In this document: positions 1 to 6,554 of the stretch, in pieces
How the letters are laid out: each line of letters starts with the position of its first letter
Numbering within the stretch: position 1 is the stretch's first letter
Assembly (NCBI GenBank): GCA_027729865.1
Contig: JAQCBM010000041.1
Coordinates: 1-10,971 of the forward strand
Source of the DNA: Actinomycetota bacterium
GTDB lineage: Bacteria; Actinomycetota; Actinomycetes; S36-B12
Direction of reading: 5' to 3'
DNA: 10,971 nucleotides
Made by a program: the position numbers and the translations under genes
The notes under the pieces: generated by a model
The model's input: the letters and a program-made list of their open reading frames with translations, nothing else
What the model was told of the DNA's origin: nothing
Database searches by the model: none

Positions 1-1003
1 GTCCGATTTCCGACGAGCGGCTGTGAAGTTCGTTTTCGCGCCGCGCTTCATCTTGCATCTCAGTGCGAGCTGCTTCGAGTTGATTCCGCAATGTCTCGAG
101 TTGCTCACGATAGGCCGCGAGTTCATCTCGTTCTCGCCGGAGGTTTGCCCGATCCACCTCGAGTGCAGCAAGGGTGCTGTTGAGTTCCCCATGAATTTGC
201 GAACTCGTTGAATCCGAGACCGCGACTCCACCTGCCACCTGACTTGTGGGCTCAGACTTCACAGCATCTTTGATCGGACGTCCGCCCGCTGATACGTGCA
301 AGCCAGGAATGGTCCACGGATCCATTTCTGCAACTATCCGGGCGGCCGGCGGCAACTCCTCCTCGCGCGAATCATCCTCTGGCAAAGAAGCCAGCTGCGC
401 TTGGTCAACAGGAGCGGCCGCGGGAGACATCGGACGCACGTCAGTGTCATCTTCGAGTTCATCAGGCGAGGCGAGAAGGTCTCGGAGCCGCAGTTGCTGA
501 TCACGGGTCGCAGCAAGCATGCGATCGGAAGGTAGGCGTTGGTCGGACTTCTTGCCAGCCAATCGGCCCAGAGTGCGAGTCCAGCGACTGGATTCCTCGG
601 TGGGCAACTCATCTTCGCCTACGAGTCCGGCGAATCCTGTCCCTGATTGTTGAGGCTCTTCGTCCTCGCGCTGTACCTGGTCGCTGTTTAGCTCACGAGC
701 TTGACGCAGGAGTTCGCGGGCCCACTCTTGGGTGGATGCAGCAGCTTGGTCGTTTTGGCTTCGAGTGGCCAACTCGGTCAGTGAGACATCCGTCTTCTTC
801 TTCTGAGCGTTAATGCCTGCGATGATGTCGGGGTTGCTGATTTCGATAGTAACTTCGTAATGCTGCTTGGCGAAGAAGCCAGCCATACCGCCCGATCGGA
901 CCTGCTCGGCCTGGATAACCCGAAACTCGCGCCCGTAGTTGGCTTCCACCTCACGGAGGATTGCGTCAAGATCGGGACCCTCAAGCAACATTTGCAGGCT
1001 CAT
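1..1003 (-). CDS. FlhF-like flagellar protein, N-terminal part (3' end beyond left edge)
   Basis: Partial gene: an open frame of 334 codons from the ATG at 1003 to the window edge without a stop. The ATG is the first start after an in-frame TAG and overlaps the end of flhA by 23 nt, which implies coupling. Residues 10-55 match the FlhF N-terminal (B) domain: LDAILREVEANYG, then RVIQAEQVRSGG, then AGFFAKQHYEVTIEI, corresponding to the family pattern EA..I..ELG..A.I....V..GG..GFF.K...EVT. FlhF normally also sits directly downstream of flhA. Residues 60-265 are polar, acidic and Pro/Ala-rich, probably disordered. Residues 270-328 form a heptad-rich coiled coil (LAALEVDRANLRRERDEL onward). No P-loop (GxTGxGKTT) or other G-domain motif is seen, although canonical FlhF of 360-500 residues would be within its GTPase by here. 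FlhF is an SRP-type GTPase that sets flagellar position and number. Either the G domain lies beyond the edge or this is a GTPase-less relative. Confidence 0.85.
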   Translation of the reverse strand, partial: MSLQMLLEGPDLDAILREVEANYGREFRVIQAEQVRSGGMAGFFAKQHYEVTIEISNPDIIAGINAQKKKTDVSLTELATRSQNDQAAASTQEWARELLRQARELNSDQVQREDEEPQQSGTGFAGLVGEDELPTEESSRWTRTLGRLAGKKSDQRLPSDRMLAATRDQQLRLRDLLASPDELEDDTDVRPMSPAAAPVDQAQLASLPEDDSREEELPPAARIVAEMDPWTIPGLHVSAGGRPIKDAVKSEPTSQVAGGVAVSDSTSSQIHGELNSTLAALEVDRANLRRERDELAAYREQLETLRNQLEAARTEMQDEARRENELHSRSSEIG

Positions 1004-3047
1004 TGCCCACCGTCCCTACTGTTTGAATGTCAACTGATCCACCAAGTTCGGCGTACGAAACGACCGAAAGCCGCGGAAATTCATGTCGCAGCTGTCGATG
1101 TAGGGCTGCCCGCAACTGACTTGCACACACCAAAACCGGCGATATACCTGATTCTTCAGCACTGGTAACGAGCGCTCCAATGTCCGCGCTCATCCGGATT
1201 AGGACTGAAGCATCGATCGCAAGCGTTTGACCGTCTTGTCCTGAGCGCGCGGCAGCCAAAAGGCTTTGCTCGAACGTGGGCTCCAGGGTGATGACATGCA
1301 AGACACCGTCCATCGCAACACTCGTGGTAATGGCAGACCCGAGGACTTCGCGGGCAGCCTCCACCATCCCTTCCGTGGTTTGGTTGCCCACCCGAATTGA
1401 TGCGGACATTGCTTCGAAAATCCGTGCAAGGTCTCGAATGGCGACTCGTTCGCGCAACAATCCTTGGAGCACTTGCTGGATCTCACCCAAGGTCGCCTGG
1501 GCCGGTGTTAGTTCCTCCACCACCGTCGGTTGTGTTTTTTTCAAAGAATCGACGAGCATCTTCACGTCTTCGCGCGACAAAAGTTCAGCAGCGTGCTTAC
1601 GAACCGTCTCTGCTAGATGTGTTGTCAGGATGGAAGCGCGGTCAACGACCGTGGCGCCCATCAATTCGGCCTGGTGTTGGAACGCCACCGGAACCCAGCG
1701 GGCGTCGAGCCCAAAGACCGGTTCCTTGGTTTGCTCACCGGGCAGCGAACTCAAGTCATCACCAATTACCAACACGTGTCCGGGCGGAGCTTGGCCCCGA
1801 GCAACCTCAACACCATGCAACCGAATGCGGTAGGTCGATAGAGGTAGCTCCGTGTCATCCCGTGTGCGAACCGTGGGGAGCACAAGGCCCAACTCCATGG
1901 CGAGTTTGCGGCGGAGTGCCTTGACCCGCACGAGAAGGTCGCCCCCGGAGTTAGCGTCAACCAGATCGACGATGTCGTAGCTAAGTCCGAGTTCGAGGGC
2001 ATCCACCCGAAGATCCTGAACGATGCCCTCTGGCGTATCGGGTGCTGCTTTGCCGGCCGGCAGGGCGGCAGGCGTGTCGCCACCTTCAATGGCTGCTGCG
2101 GACTCGGACTTCGCCCGAGGAAGCCGTTGACCTAGGAAAATCAATCCACCGCCGATCAGCAAGAACGGCAAAATCGGTATGCCCGGGATGAGGGCAAGGC
2201 CAGCCATGCCACTGCCCGCCAGGATCAAGGTGCGACGTTGGCCAGAGAACTGTTTCACAACATCGGAAGACATATCGCCTTCCGTTGTCGCCCGGGTGAC
2301 CATCAAGCCGGTGGCAACCGACAGCATCAACGCCGGGATCTGTGCAGTCAGCCCATCACCGACGGTCAGCAAGCTGTACGTTTCGATTGCCTCGTTGAAA
2401 CTCAGTCCGCGCTGGGCCACGCCGATGGCGATGCCGCCGACCAAGTTGATGATGGTGATAAAAATCGCGGCGATCGCGTCGCCTTTGACAAACTTCGAGC
2501 CACCGTCCATGGCTCCGTAGAAATCAGCTTCAGCGCCGACTTCAGCGCGTCGCCGGCGAGCTTCGGCATCATCAATCAGTCCCGCGTTGAGGTCCGCGTC
2601 GATAGCCATCTGCTTGCCCGGCATCGCATCGAGGGTGAATCGCGCACCCACTTCAGCGACGCGTTCTGCACCCTTCGTCACCACGATGAACTGGATGACG
2701 ACCAGGATGAGGAAGATGACGAGCCCGACGATGATGGATCCACCGATGACGAAATTTCCGAAAGCCTCCACGATCTCACCCGCGTAGCCGTTGAGCAGCA
2801 CCTGACGGGTGACGCTGACGTTAAGACCGAGACGGAACAAGGTGGCAACGAGCAGCAGCGCCGGGAAGGTCGCAAAGTCAAGGGGTTTCTTGACGTACAT
2901 CGCGGCCAGCAACATCGTGAGGGCCGCCGCGATATTGAAGGCGATGAGAATGTCTAGAACAAAGGGCGGCAGAGGGATGATGAGCATGACGATGACCAGG
3001 ATCACGGCGAATGGCACCGCGAATTGGGTCAAGCGCAGATTCCGCAC
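981..3047 (-). CDS. flhA: FlhA, flagellar type III export gate protein
   Basis: FlhA forms the nonameric export-gate ring in the inner membrane. It couples proton flow to export and docks chaperone-substrate complexes through its cytoplasmic domain. Membrane part: hydrophobic segments from residue ~10 (AVPFAVILVIVMLIIPLPPF) to ~307. The FHIPEP-family signature RVAEVGARFTLDAMPGKQM is at ~129-147, and GDGLTAQIPAL at ~231. A linker (~310-345) leads to the cytoplasmic domain (to 688). Start: GTG at 3047 gives (M)RNLRLTQFAVPF, the usual short FlhA N-terminus, and has AAGGGG 5 nt upstream (3053-3058). The frame continues to an ATG at 3110, adding 21 non-hydrophobic residues that do not look conserved and giving 709 aa; that start has only a weak GGGG. 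The 688-aa form fits the family (about 680-700 aa). The gene lies between flhB and the flhF-like gene. Confidence 0.97.
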   Translation of the reverse strand: MRNLRLTQFAVPFAVILVIVMLIIPLPPFVLDILIAFNIAAALTMLLAAMYVKKPLDFATFPALLLVATLFRLGLNVSVTRQVLLNGYAGEIVEAFGNFVIGGSIIVGLVIFLILVVIQFIVVTKGAERVAEVGARFTLDAMPGKQMAIDADLNAGLIDDAEARRRRAEVGAEADFYGAMDGGSKFVKGDAIAAIFITIINLVGGIAIGVAQRGLSFNEAIETYSLLTVGDGLTAQIPALMLSVATGLMVTRATTEGDMSSDVVKQFSGQRRTLILAGSGMAGLALIPGIPILPFLLIGGGLIFLGQRLPRAKSESAAAIEGGDTPAALPAGKAAPDTPEGIVQDLRVDALELGLSYDIVDLVDANSGGDLLVRVKALRRKLAMELGLVLPTVRTRDDTELPLSTYRIRLHGVEVARGQAPPGHVLVIGDDLSSLPGEQTKEPVFGLDARWVPVAFQHQAELMGATVVDRASILTTHLAETVRKHAAELLSREDVKMLVDSLKKTQPTVVEELTPAQATLGEIQQVLQGLLRERVAIRDLARIFEAMSASIRVGNQTTEGMVEAAREVLGSAITTSVAMDGVLHVITLEPTFEQSLLAAARSGQDGQTLAIDASVLIRMSADIGALVTSAEESGISPVLVCASQLRAALHRQLRHEFPRLSVVSYAELGGSVDIQTVGTVGNEPANVA

Positions 3048-3052
3048 AGAGG

Positions 3053-3058
3053 CCCCTT
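3053..3058 (-). promoter_or_regulatory. Probable ribosome binding site of flhA
   Basis: AAGGGG on the minus strand lies 5 nt before GTG 3047. It supports the shorter FlhA over the ATG at 3110. Confidence 0.55.
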
Positions 3059-3140
3059 GTGTCGGGAGTTCCATCCATGGGATTGCGTGCCTTCCTGGCA
3101 GCACCCTCATCGGCAGCCCCGGATCGGGGTTTAGGGAAAA

Positions 3141-4247
3141 TCAGATAAAAACTGTTCGATCTACATCCCGGGCGCTGTGCAATCCGACATGGACCCCGCG
3201 CTTCTTCAAGGTCATGATGAAAGCCAAAACCCTGGCAACCGCCGTGTAGAGGTCGGCCGGGATCTCGGTACCGATTTCGCAACTGCGGTACAGGGCCCTC
3301 GCTAGCGGCACATCCTCGACGAGCGGCACCCGATTCTCGGTGGCTATTTCTCGGATTCGGGCGGCCATGACCCCGGCTCCCTTGGCGACAACCCTCGGTG
3401 CCCCCATGGCCTGGTTGTATTTCAGGGCCACGGAGACGTGGGTTGGGTTGACGAGCACGACGTCCGCCATGGCCACGTCCACCATCATTCTGTTGCGGGA
3501 TGCCTCGAGAGCGCGCTGGCGTAGGGCCGCCCGAAGCAGCGGATCGCCCTCGGACTGCTTCATTTCCTCCTTGACTTCGCGCTTGGACATCATTAATTGC
3601 TTGCGCACTCGTCGTTGGCTCACGAAGTAGTCGGCGATTGCGATGGCTAGGCCTGCTGCGATGACCACCTGTACGAGACGGGTTCCTTCAGCAGCGGCAG
3701 TCTCAGCAAGCGTGGAAAGCGAAAGCAACCCAGATCCGAACACGATTTCCACGGTCCTGGTGATGACAATCCACAGCACCAAGCCAATGACCGTAACTTT
3801 GAGAATCTGCTTGACCAACTCCCAAAGGCCTTGAGTACCAAAGATTCTCTTACCGTTTTGCTGAGGACTGATCTTGCTGGTTTTCGGCGCAATTCGCGCG
3901 AGATGGGGTCGCGCACCCCCTTGCGCCCAGCCAGAAACCTGGGTGACGAGCAGGATGGCGACCAGCAGAGGAACTGTGATCAGTGAAACTGCGATGAGCC
4001 CGGGCCAGACAATGCCGGTCAAGCGATTGATGCTCGGCTCACTAGCCACGTCCGGAATCATCTCCAGAAGTTGCTGCAACTCATCCGAGACGAACCCAAT
4101 GTATAAAGGGAGCAGGAAACTGAGGGCAAGTAGCCCCGTCCAGGCCGCAATGTCAGTAGACCGTGGCACCTGCCCCTGCTTCGCACCTTCCTTAAGTTTC
4201 TTCGGGGTCGGTTGCTCAGTCTTGTTAGCGGAATCGTTTTCGGCCAT
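3141..4247 (-). CDS. flhB: FlhB, flagellar export gate/substrate-specificity switch protein
   Basis: FlhB is the inner-membrane export-gate subunit whose self-cleavage switches export from rod/hook to filament substrates. It has 368 aa, a normal length. The N-terminus ENDSANKTEQPTPKKLKEG carries the family's E.T.....PT.KK...A sequence. Four hydrophobic stretches lie at about 33-53, 79-104, 143-170 and 190-208. The autocleavage motif NPTH is at 267-270 (cut between Asn and Pro), followed by the usual VALKY and by a cytoplasmic C-terminal domain ending in a short tail. Start ATG at 4247 lies 1 nt after the fliR stop, and its ribosome site is the G-rich end of fliR (seven G, 4252-4258). Tight coupling fits the 1:1 FliR:FlhB stoichiometry known for the export gate. 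Confidence 0.98.
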   Translation of the reverse strand: MAENDSANKTEQPTPKKLKEGAKQGQVPRSTDIAAWTGLLALSFLLPLYIGFVSDELQQLLEMIPDVASEPSINRLTGIVWPGLIAVSLITVPLLVAILLVTQVSGWAQGGARPHLARIAPKTSKISPQQNGKRIFGTQGLWELVKQILKVTVIGLVLWIVITRTVEIVFGSGLLSLSTLAETAAAEGTRLVQVVIAAGLAIAIADYFVSQRRVRKQLMMSKREVKEEMKQSEGDPLLRAALRQRALEASRNRMMVDVAMADVVLVNPTHVSVALKYNQAMGAPRVVAKGAGVMAARIREIATENRVPLVEDVPLARALYRSCEIGTEIPADLYTAVARVLAFIMTLKKRGVHVGLHSARDVDRTVFI

Positions 4248-4248
4248 G

Positions 4249-5022
4249 TCACCCCCCCGCTATTCCTCGCATCGCATCGACGGACGCATCCGTCAAACCC
4301 GCGAGCATCGGGCTGATTTGGGGAATCGCCACCCCGACCAAGAGGAGCCTACCTGATTTGAGTGAGCAAAAGCCGAGAACGAAAAGATTGATGGTCGGCG
4401 CAACACGCGTCAGCAGACCAAGACCAATATCCACAATCAGCAGGATCGCGATAATTGGTCCAGCGATTTGAAGTGTTGCCAAAAAGGACATGCTCAACGC
4501 TTCGGTCAAAGTCATCGCGGTCAACTCAACGCTTAAGCCTGCGCCGATTGGTAATGCTTCAAATGTCAATGAAAAGCCAGCCATGATGATCAAGTAGGCG
4601 CCTGAGACCAAAATCAACACACCGGCCAAGAGGCGATACACACGCGAAATCACAGATGCTTGCTGTTGCATGAGCGGGTCGTAAGCGGAAGCAAGCGCAA
4701 AGCCACCGGTGACGTCGATCACAGCACCTGCGGATTGGATGGCGGACAGTAGTGTCAAACAGACCAATCCGAGCGCTACTCCGATTGCGACTTGCAGGGC
4801 GAACTGAAGCAGCAGATCGACAGGCGCCAACGAGATGCCCCCCGAAGCCGCAATCGCCGAGGGTGTCATGGGAAGAGCGAACGCCAGACCGGTGATCACT
4901 CGAACGAGGGGTGGCAGGAAGGCTCCACCGAACGGAGGGGTCAACCACACCCATGCTCCGACCCGGGCGAAGACCAGTAGGTAGCCGACGATTTGCTCGG
5001 TCGTGATTCCTAGTTCAAACAA
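4249..5022 (-). CDS. fliR: FliR, flagellar export gate protein
   Basis: FliR joins FliP and FliQ in the export-gate core that FlhB wraps around. It is 257 aa with about six hydrophobic segments and no large soluble part. The open frame extends upstream to 5259, but the first 79 residues of that frame overlap fliQ and are hydrophilic out-of-frame sequence. The true start is most likely TTG at 5022, giving (M)FELGITTEQIVGYLLVFAR, the usual FliR beginning. AGGA at 5029-5032 lies 6 nt upstream and partly overlaps the fliQ stop codon. The length then matches the family (about 250-260 aa). Near the C-terminus, where FliR usually reads LGFPLK, this protein reads LGFCSLKSG. It is followed by flhB after 1 nt. 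Confidence 0.96.
   Translation of the reverse strand: MFELGITTEQIVGYLLVFARVGAWVWLTPPFGGAFLPPLVRVITGLAFALPMTPSAIAASGGISLAPVDLLLQFALQVAIGVALGLVCLTLLSAIQSAGAVIDVTGGFALASAYDPLMQQQASVISRVYRLLAGVLILVSGAYLIIMAGFSLTFEALPIGAGLSVELTAMTLTEALSMSFLATLQIAGPIIAILLIVDIGLGLLTRVAPTINLFVLGFCSLKSGRLLLVGVAIPQISPMLAGLTDASVDAMRGIAGG
4252..4258 (-). repeat. G7 homopolymer at the fliR-flhB junction
   Basis: Seven G on the minus strand encode the last residues of FliR (Ala-Gly-Gly) and also serve as the ribosome-site region of flhB. Removing one G would bypass the fliR TGA and continue in the flhB frame. Confidence 0.9.
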
Positions 5023-5028
5023 GGAAAT

Positions 5029-5032
5029 TCCT
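5029..5032 (-). promoter_or_regulatory. Ribosome binding site of fliR, partly inside the fliQ stop codon
   Basis: AGGA on the minus strand shares two bases with the TAG stop of fliQ and lies 6 nt before TTG 5022. It supports the TTG as the fliR start and indicates fliQ-fliR coupling. Confidence 0.7.
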
Positions 5033-5300
5033 AGCCGAGCATGCCGGGAAGTAGTTCGAACGAGTTGCGCGTGAAATTCACCAGGGTTTGCACCATCCAA
5101 CTTGCCGCGATCACCAGCGCAATACCGACCCCGATGATTTTTGGGACGAACGACAACGTCTGATCTTGCAGGCTTGTGAGACCTTGAAACAGGGATACAG
5201 CCAGGCCAACAACAAGGGCCGTGATCAATATGGGGGCGGCTAGCATCGCAGCAGTCCACATCAATTGTGTTGCAAGCTCGACTACATACGCTTCACTCAT
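5031..5300 (-). CDS. fliQ: FliQ, flagellar export gate protein
   Basis: FliQ is a small export-gate subunit that forms helical hairpins around FliP/FliR in the basal body. It has 89 aa, the family length. There are two hydrophobic helices (about 12-37 and 52-75) joined by the conserved loop SLFQGLTSLQDQTLSFVPK, with the Q..T.LQ..TL.F.PK pattern. Start ATG at 5300 lies 7 nt after the fliP stop. AGGTG, partly from the fliP stop codon, is a fitting ribosome site. The stop TAG at 5031-5033 forms part of the ribosome site of fliR. Confidence 0.97.
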   Translation of the reverse strand: MSEAYVVELATQLMWTAAMLAAPILITALVVGLAVSLFQGLTSLQDQTLSFVPKIIGVGIALVIAASWMVQTLVNFTRNSFELLPGMLG

Positions 5301-5307
5301 AGTTCAC

Positions 5308-6060
5308 CTACGTGTAACTATTCACAAGAGACGACACAATCAGAGCCCAGCCGTCGACTAGGACGAAAAGCAGCAACTTGAACGGCAATGAAACCAGGAC
5401 CGGCGGAAGCATGATCATGCCGACAGACATCAAGCCCGAGCTGACGACCATGTCTATGATCAAGAAAGGCAGGAAGATCACAAAACCGATGATGAAAGCC
5501 GCCCGAAGCTCGGAGAGAATGAAGGCAGGGACGAGGGTGGTCAATGAGACGTCGGCTGGGGTGGCCGGCGGTGCCTCATTGGAGATATTCACCATCAGGG
5601 CAAGTTCCTCGGGGCGCGTGTTCGCAAGCATGAACTGCTCCAGCGGAACTCGCGCCAGGTCGAAGGCTTGACCGAAATCCAAAGATCCGTCGAGATACGG
5701 TTGAAGTGCGTCAGTGTTCATCACCCCGAGAACCGGAGACATAACGAAGAAGCTAAGGAAGATGGCCAGCCCGGTCAGCACCTGATTGGGCGGAACTCCT
5801 TGAAGCCCCAATGCGTTTCTGGTAATCGACAAGACCACAATGATTTTGGTGAAACTTGTCGTCATCAGCAAGATGGCCGGGGCAACCGCCAGAACGGTCA
5901 AAGACAGCAACAAAACAATGGCGCTGGCGGGCCCTTCTCCGCTGGTGAGATCAGGAAGATTGATGGAAACGGCCTGCGCGGGGGAAGCAGCGATCAGGGA
6001 GATTGCGCCGAAGCCTAAGCCGACACCACCGGCCGCAGCGATTCGCCTAATGGCGCTCAT
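5308..6060 (-). CDS. fliP: FliP, flagellar export gate protein
   Basis: FliP forms the pentameric core of the flagellar type III export channel in the inner membrane. It has 250 aa. An apparent signal peptide, as expected for this family, covers residues 1-30: Arg at 5-6, hydrophobic 11-25, and AQA before Val31. Conserved blocks are TSFTKIIVVLSITRNALG (68-85), PPNQVLTGLAIFLSFFVMSPV (from 90) and the C-terminal signature from 178, including FILSELRAAFIIGF and later MIMLPPVLVSLPFKLLLF. The ATG overlaps the fliO stop as ATGA (6057-6060). There is no clear ribosome site of its own, so translation is probably coupled to fliO. A perfect 12-bp palindrome (6061-6072) abuts the start. Confidence 0.98.
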   Translation of the reverse strand: MSAIRRIAAAGGVGLGFGAISLIAASPAQAVSINLPDLTSGEGPASAIVLLLSLTVLAVAPAILLMTTSFTKIIVVLSITRNALGLQGVPPNQVLTGLAIFLSFFVMSPVLGVMNTDALQPYLDGSLDFGQAFDLARVPLEQFMLANTRPEELALMVNISNEAPPATPADVSLTTLVPAFILSELRAAFIIGFVIFLPFLIIDMVVSSGLMSVGMIMLPPVLVSLPFKLLLFVLVDGWALIVSSLVNSYT

Positions 6061-6533
6061 GACCGCGCGGTCTTGTCTTTGACCAGGTCAGCGAGTTGAC
6101 GCCACGTTGCTGGCGATAGAACCGACCCCGCGAGCGCACTCTGATTCGATGATCCAGATCTGGATACCGAGTGCTGACCGACCACAGCGCCCGGAGCTAT
6201 CTCGGCCGCGTACTCATTAAGCTGTCGTTGACTCACTAACGCATCGATATCGATAACGGTGCGTTCCTTCTTTGGTTCATCATTCTCGACCGGCAGATCC
6301 ACGACAGATAGCAGTGATACCTGCGTATCCGTCGCACCAATCAACAGTGTCTTGTCACCCGCTTGTACGAGGAGAACCGCACCCTTCTTCGTGACAGGAA
6401 TCTTGGACATAATCGTGACTGCGCCAGCGCCGGCAGGGCTCACACGCTTGCGTACGCGGGCCAGGGCCCAAATCAAACCAAGAACGATGGCGAGCGAAAG
6501 TACAACCCTGAGCGCCAACCAGAACGTATCCAC
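6057..6533 (-). CDS. fliO: FliO, flagellar export gate assembly protein
   Basis: FliO is a poorly conserved membrane protein that helps FliP assemble. It has 158 aa with one N-terminal transmembrane helix (about 4-26), then Arg/Lys (RVRKR), a short beta-rich region typical of FliO (VTIMSKIPVTKKGAVLLVQA, about 39-58, continuing to ~80), and a polar tail. The call rests on this architecture and on its position between fliN and fliP. The start is GTG at 6533, with no recognisable ribosome site. It lies 7 codons after the fliN TAA and in the same frame, so reinitiation after fliN is likely. A CTG at 6548, 10 nt after AGGA, is a less likely alternative. The stop overlaps fliP by 4 nt. Confidence 0.88.
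   Translation of the reverse strand: MDTFWLALRVVLSLAIVLGLIWALARVRKRVSPAGAGAVTIMSKIPVTKKGAVLLVQAGDKTLLIGATDTQVSLLSVVDLPVENDEPKKERTVIDIDALVSQRQLNEYAAEIAPGAVVGQHSVSRSGSSNQSALAGSVLSPATWRQLADLVKDKTARS
6061..6072. repeat. 12-bp perfect palindrome abutting the fliP start
   Basis: GACCGCGCGGTC is its own reverse complement. It lies inside the last codons of fliO, directly upstream of the fliP ATG. No function is known; it could be an operator, an mRNA structure at the start, or chance. Confidence 0.5.
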
Positions 6534-6554
6534 GAGATTTGGTGTCAGTCTCGT

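Noticed and set aside
334..984. Short minus-strand frames at 334-612 and 778-984
   Set aside because: They are in other frames than the continuous flhF-like frame (1003 to 1), which has the recognisable domain and no stop.
1535..1541. Run of seven A (minus strand) in flhA as a programmed frameshift site
   Set aside because: The codon phase is TTG AAA AAA ACA, which does not fit the X XXY YYZ slippery pattern, and FlhA must be full length.
1276..1924. Overlapping plus-strand frames opposite the FlhA cytoplasmic domain
   Set aside because: Low-complexity shadows with no recognisable family, lying within a conserved gene on the other strand.
2238..2957. Plus-strand frame of 239 codons opposite flhA
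   Set aside because: Highly charged Asp/His/Arg-rich composition is typical of the complement of membrane-protein codons, and flhA is certain here.
5023..5259. 79-residue N-terminal extension of FliR
   Set aside because: It is the out-of-frame reading of fliQ. The TTG at 5022 with its ribosome site gives the normal FliR N-terminus and length.
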